Assembly: GCA_030740295.1 (NCBI GenBank)
Contig: JASLXP010000500.1
Location: forward strand, 1 to 12,102
Direction: 5' to 3'
Source of the DNA: Planctomycetota bacterium
GTDB lineage: Bacteria > Planctomycetota > PUPC01 > JACPCR01
Length of the DNA stretch: 12,102 bases
Position numbers and translations under genes: made by a program
The notes under the pieces: model-generated
Database searches by the model: none
Told to the model about the DNA's origin: nothing
What the model saw: the letters and a program-made list of their open reading frames with translations, nothing else
Shown: positions 1-7,014 of the stretch, one piece after another
Layout of the letters: each line of letters opens with the position of its first letter
How positions within the stretch are numbered: position 1 is the stretch's first letter

Positions 1-1052
1 ACATGTTGAAGCATGTATCCGCGGCAGATGATCTTTCCCGTTCAGGGGAATTGTCCGTGCTTAACGGTACCGCAACATATGACCTCGCAATCAAGGCCGA
101 CAGCACTTACCTGGTTGAGTTTCTGAACGGCGGATTCAGCCCTGAGAAGCCGGACGCGACCGCTCGGCTGGAGGTCTCGATCATCTCCAGATTCAAAAGC
201 AAGCATCTGCCGTTTGTCGCTCGGCTGGCTGTCGGACAAAGATTGGTCAGGCGCCGTTTCTCGTTTCGCGCGGACAAGAGCGGCACGGTTCAGATTCGCT
301 TTCGCTTAATCTCACCCAAGGTTACCGGTGAAGGACGCAGGGCCAGAGCCTCTTACGCGGAGCCTGTTGAAAACCCCGCTCCGATATTCATCGGCGAAGT
401 CGTGCTTGCCTCGATGAAGTTTCAAAGCCGGAATGTGCTTTTCAGCCACAACCAGGGCAGCATCGACACCATCGGCGGTCCGGAGGCCCGGGGCGAAGTG
501 AAGTGTTCCATCAAGCCCTGGCGCGGAGGCAACAGCACGGTCCGCTGGCAACCGTGGGACGCGCCGAGGGCTTCGCTGCGCCTGGTAGATGGCCTGCTGG
601 GCAACCAGGAAACCAAATGGCAGGAGAGCCGCGAGGTCAATAGCGGCAGCGGGGTCCACAGCGCGAATGCGATGGTCAAGTTCAAGAAACCGCAGCCCCT
701 CAACACCATCGCCATCTACGAAGACAACCGTGGCCCCGTCCCTTCCGGCGCCTCAGCGAAAGAGATGACCGCCCAGCATTACGGCGTCTACATTCACGAA
801 GTCGAAACCAGCAAATGGCGCCGCGTCGGTTACGTCCACAACAACACGAATCTCGTGAACATCTTCACCTTCCCTTCAACCGATGTGGACCAGATTCACT
901 ATTTCTGGGCCGGGCGCCCCTTCGTCGGCCGCACGGACGGCATGGTCCGCATGGCGGAATTCGAGGCATACGTCTCAGAAGCAGGCGAGTTCGAGCTCGA
1001 AGATTTGGATGCGCCGGATAAGGATGATCTGGAACTGGAGCTGGAAGATTGA
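1..1052 (+). CDS. C-terminal part of a probable secreted beta-sandwich / discoidin-like protein (5' truncated by window edge)
   Basis: The reading frame is open to the left edge, so the ATG at position 3 is probably internal and the protein starts outside the window. The visible 349 residues are rich in beta-strand patterns. Residues about 20-140 alternate hydrophobic strands with polar turns, like a carbohydrate-binding-module-type sandwich. Residues about 180-330 resemble a discoidin (F5/8 type C) fold: an 'LVDGLLGNQETKW' entry segment, then 'LNTIAIYEDN' and a closing 'VRMAEFEAYV' strand. The last 19 residues are an acidic tail of alternating Glu/Asp/Leu. No catalytic motif is visible. By analogy with such domains it probably binds carbohydrate or another surface ligand outside the cytoplasm, but this is inference. 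It converges on the SDR gene with 93 bases between. Family assignment is by fold pattern only; the missing N-terminus could carry a different main domain. Confidence 0.72.
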   Translation, partial: MLKHVSAADDLSRSGELSVLNGTATYDLAIKADSTYLVEFLNGGFSPEKPDATARLEVSIISRFKSKHLPFVARLAVGQRLVRRRFSFRADKSGTVQIRFRLISPKVTGEGRRARASYAEPVENPAPIFIGEVVLASMKFQSRNVLFSHNQGSIDTIGGPEARGEVKCSIKPWRGGNSTVRWQPWDAPRASLRLVDGLLGNQETKWQESREVNSGSGVHSANAMVKFKKPQPLNTIAIYEDNRGPVPSGASAKEMTAQHYGVYIHEVETSKWRRVGYVHNNTNLVNIFTFPSTDVDQIHYFWAGRPFVGRTDGMVRMAEFEAYVSEAGEFELEDLDAPDKDDLELELED

Positions 1053-1145
1053 GCCAACGGGATTCCGAGCCTGGACTGTTCGTTGTGAGGAGCTGCCGGT
1101 TAACGCCGCACTCATCACGATGGCGACCGAACGGGAACTCATATC

Positions 1146-2138
1146 TCATCCGAGCTTCAGTTGCCCAACGCGCCGTTGCGCTTCGATCAATTCATCTTCC
1201 CAGGTCAGTTCATCAGAGTCTGGAATCCTTCCCTCCGCATCCATGACTTCGATGACCTGTCTGACGCCCTCCTCGAGTGAAACCGAGGGCAAAAAATCAG
1301 GGACGTCGCGAAAAATCTTGTCCGCGCTGTAGATGGTATTGTGCGCAAATATCGATTCACAGATGCCGGTGCCCGAAACGCCTGACGACAACAGATCGGC
1401 CAGGGGCACGCCCACCATTTCGACCTCGTTTCCGAGCACGGCCATCACAGTCCGGTGGTGATCTTCCCAACTGGTAAAGCCGCGCCGGACCAGGTTATAT
1501 GCCTGCCCGACGCAGGTTTTAAGCCCGAGCATGCCGACGAAGCCTCTGGCTGCATCGTCAACGTGCAGGAACTGGTGCATGGCTTTGCCATCGCCGCAAA
1601 GGGCAATCGGCTTTCCCTTGCGAATCCGATCCAGCCAACTGAACTCCCACGCAATCTGGCGCAGCACCCCCATCTTCGGCCCGTACGTTGTTGAAGGCTT
1701 TACGATGGTCACCGGAAAACCTCCCTCGTGATATGCCTGCATGAACACGCTGTCCGCGGCCATCTTGTTACGGCCGTAGTCAGAGGTCGGACGCAAGGGA
1801 TGATCCTCTGTCACCGGCAGCCAATCGTAATCGACGCCATACGTACAGACGGTCGAGCACTGCAGGAAGTGTTTCACCCCCCGGAACGCTCGAACGCTGC
1901 TGGCCGCGTCTTCTGCGTTGAAACAGATCATGTCGATGGCCGCGTCGAATCCCCCGTCCTGCATGGCCGTCTCGAAGGCATCACGCTCTTTGCGGTCCCC
2001 GCGAATCACACGAACACCTTCAGGCACATCACCCGATTGCCCGCGATTGAAGCAAGTGACCTCGTACCCTTTCATGATCAAGAGACTGACGATGCTCGTG
2101 CTGATGTTACCTGTTCCGCCAACGACAAGGACTTTCAT
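1146..2138 (-). CDS. NAD(P)-dependent epimerase/dehydratase-like extended SDR protein
   Basis: This 330-residue protein begins with a Rossmann nucleotide-binding segment (VVGGTGNIS, residues 5-13), a variant of the SDR GxxGxxG motif with Ser in the third Gly position. The extended-SDR active site is readable: Ser95/Thr96 in 'QCSTVCTYG', and Tyr121-x-x-x-Lys125 in 'YGRNK'. Further landmarks are 'KPSTTYGP' (147-154) and 'HVDDAARG' (192-199). Length and motif order match NAD-dependent sugar-nucleotide epimerase/dehydratase relatives, so the likely role is cytoplasmic oxidation/epimerisation of a sugar or sugar nucleotide; the substrate cannot be told. The ATG at 2138 starts directly on the first beta-strand, so no longer start is needed, although no Shine-Dalgarno sequence is visible before it. 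It is divergent from the PQQ-like gene and convergent with the left-end gene. It lacks a sugar-gene operon around it, so pathway is unknown. Confidence 0.88.
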   Translation of the reverse strand: MKVLVVGGTGNISTSIVSLLIMKGYEVTCFNRGQSGDVPEGVRVIRGDRKERDAFETAMQDGGFDAAIDMICFNAEDAASSVRAFRGVKHFLQCSTVCTYGVDYDWLPVTEDHPLRPTSDYGRNKMAADSVFMQAYHEGGFPVTIVKPSTTYGPKMGVLRQIAWEFSWLDRIRKGKPIALCGDGKAMHQFLHVDDAARGFVGMLGLKTCVGQAYNLVRRGFTSWEDHHRTVMAVLGNEVEMVGVPLADLLSSGVSGTGICESIFAHNTIYSADKIFRDVPDFLPSVSLEEGVRQVIEVMDAEGRIPDSDELTWEDELIEAQRRVGQLKLG

Positions 2139-2402
2139 GGATGCTGTGTGTGGTTAAGAGAAAAATGTGTGGAAGGATGAGAATGACTTGAGCGAGAGCT
2201 CTTGCCGACGCACTTGATAACAACCAAAACTCGTTACAGCCAGACATGGCGATCCTAAGATCGGGGCCACCCAGGCGCAATGTTGACCATTGTCGATACT
2301 GTTAGTGTGCCGTCCATGATGCAGACGCATCGGTTTTGGTTGCTTGCGCGATGTAGTATGGAATATCTGTCTGCACCGTTCAGGTAACTGGAGTCGAGCC
2401 CA
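2139..2402 (+). promoter_or_regulatory. Divergent intergenic region with a 10-bp inverted repeat
   Basis: This 264-bp gap separates two divergent genes, so it should hold both promoters; no convincing -35/-10 pair was seen. It contains a perfect 10-bp inverted repeat, CAACCAAAAC (2221-2230) and GTTTTGGTTG (2333-2342), separated by 102 bases, plus two small hairpins: CGATC-CTAA-GATCG (2250-2263) and CAATG-TTGAC-CATTG (2278-2292). The only clear expression signal is a GGAG ribosome-binding sequence at 2390-2393, nine bases before the PQQ-like ATG. Operator or mini-element roles for the repeats are speculative. Confidence 0.35.
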
Positions 2403-3668
2403 ATGAACAAGAAACTGTCCTTCCCGATTGGCCTCCTGGCCGTTTTTATTCTCGAGATCTCTGCTGGTGATTGGCCCCAATACCGCGGGCCTGCTGGCAA
2501 CGGACATTCGACTGAGACCGGGCTGCCGACAGAGTGGGGCCCAGGGAAAAACATCAAGTGGCGTGCGCCTTTACCAGGCCCGGGCAACAGCAGTCCCGTG
2601 GTTATTGGCGAGCGCGTTTTCGTAACCGTCGCCACTGACAGCGGCAAGCAACGCCACCTCTATTGCTTTGACCGGAAGGACGGAAAGCTCCACTGGATCA
2701 AGACTGTTGAGTTCGAAGCCAACGAGCCCACCCATCGCACCAACCCATATGGCGGCTCTTCACCCGCGGCCGACGCGGAACGTGTCGTTGTCTGGCACTC
2801 ATCCGCCGGGCTTTACTGTTACGACCATGGAGGCAAGGAGCTTTGGAAGCGCGATCTGGGCAAGTTTGTCCATATCTGGGGGTATGGTGCCTCGCCTGTT
2901 ATTTATAAGGATAGAATTCTCCTGAACTGCGGGCCTGGCGAGCAGACGTCTGTCATCGCGCTCGACAAAAAGACCGGAAAGACAATCTGGCAGAAGGATG
3001 AGCCAGGCGGTGCAAGTGGATTGAAGAAACGGAATCCGAGCGACAAACGTGCGCCCTGGCTTGGCTCGTGGTCGACACCGCAGATCGTCACGGACGGTGG
3101 GAAAGAACTGGTGTTCGTCGCCATGCCCCATCACATTCAGGCATATGAACCAGGCACGGGCGAAATCTTGTGGAAGTGCTCCGGCCTCGGCGACCTCGTT
3201 TACTGCGACCCGGTTTTTGGAACTGGCAGGGGCGTGGCCATGAGCGGCTACACCGGCCCCGCCATCGGATTCAAGCTTGAGGGCGACGGAGACGTCACCG
3301 AATCGCATCGGCTCTGGCGGAGTACCTCAAAGAACCCGCAGCGCATCGGGTCCGGAGTGATCATTGGCAAGCGTCTATTCATGGCGAACGAGCCGGGTAT
3401 CGCTCAATGCATAGACCTCGAGACCGGGAAGGATATCTGGAAGGCCCGTCTCCCCGGCGGCAGAATCTGGGGCAGTGTTCTGCACGCCGAAGGTCGTCTG
3501 TACGTGACGAATCAGAAAGGCAGCACGATTATCTTTGCACCCAACCCGGAGAAGCTGGAGATTCTTAAGGTGAATCATCTGAACGAACCCAGTAACTCCA
3601 CACCAGCCTTTTCGAACGGGGAGATCTTTTTGAGGACGTTCAAGGCGGTTTACTGTGTTGGGGAGTAA
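2403..3668 (+). CDS. Exported PQQ-like (BamB-type) beta-propeller protein
   Basis: The 421-residue product has a classical export signal: 'MNKK', a hydrophobic core (LSFPIGLLAVFILEI), then a small-residue site around Ser20-Ala21-Gly22. There is no lipobox Cys, so it is likely periplasmic or secreted rather than a lipoprotein. Mature residues start 'DWPQYRGPAGNG', the usual opening of PQQ-binding-like beta-propellers abundant in PVC bacteria. Blade-type repeats follow: 'SSPVVIGERVFVTV', 'LYCFDRKDGKLHW', 'GLYCYDHGGKELW', 'VIALDKKTGKTIWQ', 'IQAYEPGTGEILW', 'CIDLETGKDIWKA', ending 'AVYCVGE'. These carry the hydrophobic-x-D-x-x-T/D-G-K-x-x-W pattern of the family. Members are often scaffold or binding proteins; nothing visible proves PQQ binding or enzyme activity. 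The ATG has a GGAG sequence nine bases upstream. It appears monocistronic, convergent with the transglutaminase-like gene. Confidence 0.9.
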   Translation: MNKKLSFPIGLLAVFILEISAGDWPQYRGPAGNGHSTETGLPTEWGPGKNIKWRAPLPGPGNSSPVVIGERVFVTVATDSGKQRHLYCFDRKDGKLHWIKTVEFEANEPTHRTNPYGGSSPAADAERVVVWHSSAGLYCYDHGGKELWKRDLGKFVHIWGYGASPVIYKDRILLNCGPGEQTSVIALDKKTGKTIWQKDEPGGASGLKKRNPSDKRAPWLGSWSTPQIVTDGGKELVFVAMPHHIQAYEPGTGEILWKCSGLGDLVYCDPVFGTGRGVAMSGYTGPAIGFKLEGDGDVTESHRLWRSTSKNPQRIGSGVIIGKRLFMANEPGIAQCIDLETGKDIWKARLPGGRIWGSVLHAEGRLYVTNQKGSTIIFAPNPEKLEILKVNHLNEPSNSTPAFSNGEIFLRTFKAVYCVGE

Positions 3669-3682
3669 TGTTGGAGTGCTCC

Positions 3683-3733
3683 CTGGGTCGTCGCGTCGGG
3701 GCCCCGAGAGCCAACGGAAGCTGGCGACCCCAG
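3683..3733. terminator. Possible hairpin between convergent genes
   Basis: Between two convergent stop codons, CTGGGTCG (3683-3690) pairs with CGACCCCAG (3725-3733) with one bulged C. The loop contains a perfect 12-base palindrome, TCGGGGCCCCGA (3696-3707). Position suggests a bidirectional transcription stop, but there is no T-run on either strand, so intrinsic termination is not supported by sequence alone. Confidence 0.3.
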
Positions 3734-3753
3734 AGCTCGTCCGTCAGGCTGCC

Positions 3754-4773
3754 TTACGCCAATCTCTCCTTCCACGTGCGTAGCTGCCAATCCGTGATGC
3801 CGCTGAATTCACGGAATTCGTCCACGTCCATCCAATAGACCTCTTCGGTCAGTTCGCCTTTTTCAGCCAGATCGGAAAGGAAGTCGCGCTGCAATTTGTG
3901 GTCATGATCCTGTTGCTGCCGGAATTCCTTGGTTGCCCAGTTCCACGGCCCCAGCGCGGGGTCATTCACGTTGTGGGTGGTGATGCAGGTAGGGCAATTG
4001 GGGTGGAAGTTTTTATACCAGTAGTATTCAAGGAGAGCGCGGCCTTCCATGGCGCCTGGATAGCCCTTGGGCTGCATGCGGGCGATTTCATCTTCGGGCA
4101 TATCGTAGAAGACCTCTGGATCTTTCCGTATCCGAAGCATGCTCAGGAAAGAGCCATCGTGGGTGCGAGCGTAAAGGTGATGCTGGGGATCAAAGAATCC
4201 CCACTGCCCATCAATAAAGACCTCGGCGACCGTATGGCCTCCAAGCAGGTCGTCCGATTTTTCACGGTCCTTCCATGCCCACATCAAAGCGGGGCGTGCC
4301 TGTATCCCAAGCACCTGGCACATACCAACAAGGACTTTCGCCCTGCACGAGCAGTGCCCGCCTCCCTTGAGAATGGTCTCTTCATCGGATTCACCGTAAA
4401 GAAATGCAGGCGGCTTTGGGTGAAGCTTGGGGAGATCGTCGAGTGATTGACTGAGTGCGATCGCCTTTTCGCCATCGCTCATGCCATCGGTAACAAACCG
4501 GCCGATATAGCTTTCGAGAATTGGACGCGAGCCAGCCTTGTAGCGTTCGCTGATAAACCCAAATTCACCGTCATATAAGAAGCTTTCAGTCTCCTCATTA
4601 AGGAGCATTCCATTGCGTGCCAGGCGACCGAAGGGCGTATCTTTGTGCGCCATCATCTCTGTGAGGAGAGTGAAAGCCATGTGCTCTGCTCGATCTGTCG
4701 GGTCATCGAGCCAGGGACGTAGCCCGGCGAATCGGTCAAATGCTTCGGGAACAGAATAGGATGTCGGTTTCAT
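3754..4773 (-). CDS. Transglutaminase-like cysteine enzyme, cytoplasmic
   Basis: This 339-residue protein has a transglutaminase-like core. Cys141 in 'GGGHCSCRAK' lies 14 residues before 'LGIQARPA' (155-162), the spacing usual for the catalytic Cys helix of the family. His180 in 'LGGHTVAEVFIDGQW' and Asp195 in 'FFDPQHH' complete a Cys-His-Asp triad. An N-terminal segment of about 130 residues and a C-terminal part of about 130 flank the core. The C-terminal part has 'HPNCPTCITTH' (257-267), a CxxC with two flanking His that could bind metal. There is no signal peptide or membrane segment, so it should act in the cytoplasm. Prokaryotic relatives are mostly peptidases, amidases or cross-linkers; substrate here is unknown. 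Its ATG lies 11 bases after the STAS stop, so the two are very likely co-transcribed, though no Shine-Dalgarno sequence is seen. Confidence 0.82.
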   Translation of the reverse strand: MKPTSYSVPEAFDRFAGLRPWLDDPTDRAEHMAFTLLTEMMAHKDTPFGRLARNGMLLNEETESFLYDGEFGFISERYKAGSRPILESYIGRFVTDGMSDGEKAIALSQSLDDLPKLHPKPPAFLYGESDEETILKGGGHCSCRAKVLVGMCQVLGIQARPALMWAWKDREKSDDLLGGHTVAEVFIDGQWGFFDPQHHLYARTHDGSFLSMLRIRKDPEVFYDMPEDEIARMQPKGYPGAMEGRALLEYYWYKNFHPNCPTCITTHNVNDPALGPWNWATKEFRQQQDHDHKLQRDFLSDLAEKGELTEEVYWMDVDEFREFSGITDWQLRTWKERLA

Positions 4774-4784
4774 CGGGATTTGGA

Positions 4785-5129
4785 TCAGGCGGAGAGGGCT
4801 TCATCAAGGGTGTGGTGGATGTCCACCAGGCGATCTATTTCGCAAATTCTGAGTACCTGCAAGACAGCGGGCGCAGACGCAACAAGGAGAAATGTTCCAC
4901 CCGCATCGAGGACACGCCGGCGTATCCTGAAGATTTTTCCCACAACCACACTGCTGAGTTTCTTCACGGAACTGAAATCGAGAATCACCGTGGCGTTGCC
5001 CGGCACGATGGCCCTATCGAGTTTTTCGCCAAATTCTCTGACCTCTTGCATCCCCAAGCCCTCTGACAACACGGAAACGATGAGCTTGCCGTCTCTGCTG
5101 TCTATCTGCAGGTTGACATCCATTACCAT
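4785..5129 (-). CDS. STAS-domain protein (anti-sigma-factor-antagonist-like)
   Basis: About 114 residues form a single STAS domain: 'GNATVILDFSSVKKLSSVVVGKI', then an arginine-rich helix, 'AGGTFLLVASAPAVLQVL', and a final 'IDRLVDIHHTLDEAL'. This follows the SpoIIAA/RsbV order. The serine that is phosphorylated in SpoIIAA-type proteins aligns with Ser59 (counting from the ATG at 5129) in 'LSS', although the preceding Asp of the usual DSSG is Leu and the Gly is Val. It probably binds a partner protein and may be controlled by phosphorylation. Starts are ATG at 5129 or ATG at 5123; a longer in-frame extension to 5270 would translate palindromic repeat DNA and is rejected. No Shine-Dalgarno sequence precedes either ATG. 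No kinase or phosphatase partner gene lies in the window. It is followed 11 bases later by the transglutaminase-like gene. Confidence 0.82.
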   Translation of the reverse strand: MVMDVNLQIDSRDGKLIVSVLSEGLGMQEVREFGEKLDRAIVPGNATVILDFSSVKKLSSVVVGKIFRIRRRVLDAGGTFLLVASAPAVLQVLRICEIDRLVDIHHTLDEALSA

Positions 5130-5179
5130 GGTTCTGGCTGTGTTGATGGTTGGATCCGAGTGGCCCTGAAGGGAGACAT
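5123..5179 (-). other. Possible 18-codon leader ORF coupled to the STAS gene
   Basis: An ATG at 5179 follows a G-rich purine run (5181-5192, reading GGGGGGAGGGGG on the minus strand) that could serve as a ribosome-binding site. The frame encodes 18 residues (ending PEPW) and stops with a TAA that overlaps the second candidate STAS ATG as TAATG (5125-5121). Such overlap permits re-initiation and would explain the missing Shine-Dalgarno sequence of the STAS gene. The peptide has no recognisable features, and the arrangement could be chance. Confidence 0.22.
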
Positions 5180-5232
5180 TCCCCCTCCCCCCGAAATCGT
5201 CTGGGGATTCTACATGAACAGACGGATCGAAA

Positions 5233-5268
5233 CACCAGTGTTCTGGTGCACTGGTGCACCGGTGCACC
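5233..5268. repeat. Tandem octamer repeat with a 16-bp perfect palindrome
   Basis: Three octamers lie in tandem: CTGGTGCA (5243-5250), CTGGTGCA (5251-5258) and CCGGTGCA (5259-5266). They produce the perfect palindrome GGTGCACCGGTGCACC (5253-5268). Just before, CACCAG-TGTT-CTGGTG (5233-5248) makes a competing 6-bp hairpin. The element lies about 105 bases upstream of the STAS start. It may be an intergenic repeat family or an operator; sequence alone cannot decide. Confidence 0.75.
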
Positions 5269-5296
5269 AACCAAGGCTATGAGGGGCTTCAACACT

Positions 5297-5436
5297 GATA
5301 CTGGATACTGGATACTGGATACTGGATGCTCGATGCTCGATGCTCGTCGCTGTCAGTTTTCAGCATACTTTGGAACTGAAACCGGGGTCATGAGCGAAAC
5401 GGAATAGCGAGATTCCAGTATCCAGCATCCAGTATC
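5297..5436. repeat. Tandem heptamer array with inverted copy
   Basis: Four copies of GATACTG (5297-5324) are followed by three of GATGCTC (5325-5345) and one degenerate copy, GTCGCTG (5346-5352). About 60 bases on, the same heptamer reappears inverted (5415-5436). Read on the minus strand this is GATACTG, GATGCTG, GATACTG and a final G. The two sides can form a stem of about 22 bp with a single mismatch. It fills most of the 359-bp gap between the M81 and STAS genes, which holds no gene except the possible short leader. The unit is too short and spacer-free to be CRISPR. Confidence 0.88.
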
Positions 5437-5488
5437 AGATGCGGCAGACAGATTTCTACACACATATTTCGTGACGGCCCTTTAGCGA

Positions 5489-6949
5489 CTAATCTTCATC
5501 CAATGGATAGACACTGCGCCCCAGATTCTTGAAGGGGACATTATCGTCGCTGTGAACGCCAGGCTCTGAAACGACGATGATGTGACCGGCCCAGGATTCA
5601 AAACCGGCGCGGAAATGAGCGGACGATTTCACGCCGATCCACTTCATTCCTTTCACGTTGAGCCCAAGCGTTTCGGCAAAGGCGGTACAGAAAGGCTGTT
5701 CTCGAACCGAGACAAGCAACACATGGATGCCGTCCTGCCTGATGCAAGCTGAAGGGCCCATACTGCCCTCCAGGCCCGCGAGCATCGGACCGTGGTAGCG
5801 GAATCCCCCATCTGAAACAGCAACGATTTCGGCCGTCATCTTGACCGGTTCGCCCTGCAACGGACTTGATTTGCCTCCGACTTCCAGGTCGATCGTTGCG
5901 CCAGTGCCGGCCTCGTGGCATTGCGCGACGGCTTCCGGATCAACGATGTAGAGGATGCAGGCGTCTTCGAGGCCGGAATCGATGAATGCCTGAAGTTGAC
6001 CCGTGCTGTCGCCGGGTGAGCCGCCTCCGGTGTTGTCATTTCGGTCGGCGAGGATGGCGGGATACTTGCCGATGGCGGTGGCTTCCTCGATGGCGTCCCT
6101 GGTGGAAGGCATCGGACCTTGCCAGATTTCTCTGCGCTCATAAATCCATTCCCCGAGCCCATCGGCCAAAGCCTGCGCCTTTTCCTGATTGTCATTGGTC
6201 ACGATGTAGACCGACGAGCCCATGTGCGGCGTATCCGCAAGGGGGTAGCCTGTGGCGATGGAACCGCAGATAACGTCCGGGTCTTCTTCAATCGCGTGCA
6301 ATCGTTGAATGGCTTCAAGCATCGGTGGATGCGCGGTCACCTGGTTGATTCCCCAGATCATGGGAATGCAATGCAGAGCCATCGTCGGCTTCAGGCCCTC
6401 GGTGAGGATGCGATAGATGACGTCCGCGCACTCGCGCCCGCGCTCGGCCATGTCCACTTCGGGATAGGTTTCGCGGCCGATCAGGACGTCCGCCATCTCG
6501 ACCATCTGTGGAGAAAGGCTTGAGTGAATATCGAGTTGCCCGACGATGGGGATATCCGGACCGACAAGTTTTCGGACTCCCTCGAGGATGGCTCCTTCAC
6601 CGTCATCGATGCCCTCAGCCACCATGGAGCCGTGCAACTCCAGCAGCACGCCATCAAATGGCCTGGCTTGTTCCATCAGCTCGAGAATCTGATTCAACAA
6701 CGAATCAAAATCTGCACGTGAGGCCGGCCCGCTCGGATGAGCCTCCGCAAACAAAGTGGGAATCAGCTCAAAACCGTGGGCCTCCGCGCCATCAATGAAT
6801 CCACCGGTGACTTTGTTCGTGCCGCGAAACGTCTCGAGTATTTCATTTCCTCGGATGGGCCCGAAGCGATCGTAAAAATCTTCGAGAGGCGTCTTAACGG
6901 GCGTGAAAGTGCTGGTCTCGTGAGCAAAGGCGGCAGTGACGATACGCAT
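5489..6949 (-). CDS. M81 family (MlrC-like) metallopeptidase
   Basis: From the ATG at 6949 the protein has 486 residues and opens 'MRIVTAAFAHETSTFTP', the usual M81/MlrC start. Family landmarks are His10-Glu11, 'LELHGSM' (His106), Asp140-x-His142 in 'QLDIHSS', 'YPEVDMAERG', 'DNTGGGSPGD' (305-314) and the C-terminal 'GVKSSAHFRAGF'. The family prototype MlrC cleaves linearised microcystin, and members are predicted zinc hydrolases; the natural substrate here is unknown. There is no signal peptide, so action is cytoplasmic. In most relatives I recall, the motif is Y-P-H-x-D; here Glu164 replaces that His. The chosen start has a good AGGA sequence (6957-6960) seven bases upstream. A 12-residue upstream extension in frame lacks family similarity and is left out. 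It lies 65 bases downstream of the small overlapping gene pair, on the same strand. Confidence 0.92.
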   Translation of the reverse strand: MRIVTAAFAHETSTFTPVKTPLEDFYDRFGPIRGNEILETFRGTNKVTGGFIDGAEAHGFELIPTLFAEAHPSGPASRADFDSLLNQILELMEQARPFDGVLLELHGSMVAEGIDDGEGAILEGVRKLVGPDIPIVGQLDIHSSLSPQMVEMADVLIGRETYPEVDMAERGRECADVIYRILTEGLKPTMALHCIPMIWGINQVTAHPPMLEAIQRLHAIEEDPDVICGSIATGYPLADTPHMGSSVYIVTNDNQEKAQALADGLGEWIYERREIWQGPMPSTRDAIEEATAIGKYPAILADRNDNTGGGSPGDSTGQLQAFIDSGLEDACILYIVDPEAVAQCHEAGTGATIDLEVGGKSSPLQGEPVKMTAEIVAVSDGGFRYHGPMLAGLEGSMGPSACIRQDGIHVLLVSVREQPFCTAFAETLGLNVKGMKWIGVKSSAHFRAGFESWAGHIIVVSEPGVHSDDNVPFKNLGRSVYPLDED

Positions 6950-6956
6950 GTTTATT

Positions 6957-6960
6957 TCCT
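6957..6960 (-). promoter_or_regulatory. Ribosome-binding site that fixes the M81 start
   Basis: The minus strand reads GAGGAAATAAAC immediately before the ATG at 6949. The AGGA core with seven bases of spacing favours this start over the in-frame ATG at 6985. Confidence 0.7.
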
Positions 6961-7014
6961 CATGACAGTGTCTGCAGTCTCTCAAAGGAGTCTGATACCC
7001 AACGCCGCGTGCAT

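Noticed and set aside
3898..4446. 182-codon plus-strand frame inside the transglutaminase-like gene
   Set aside because: It is a shadow of the minus-strand gene, whose catalytic triad and family spacing are clear.
5130..5270. 47-residue N-terminal extension of the STAS protein in the same frame
   Set aside because: It would translate the octamer palindrome and has Cys/His-rich, non-domain sequence; the STAS fold begins after the ATG at 5129/5123.
5297..5436. CRISPR-like array
   Set aside because: Units are only seven bases with no spacers, and there are no cas genes in the window.
6950..6985. 12-residue extension of the M81 peptidase
   Set aside because: The AGGA site and the family's typical first residues support the ATG at 6949.
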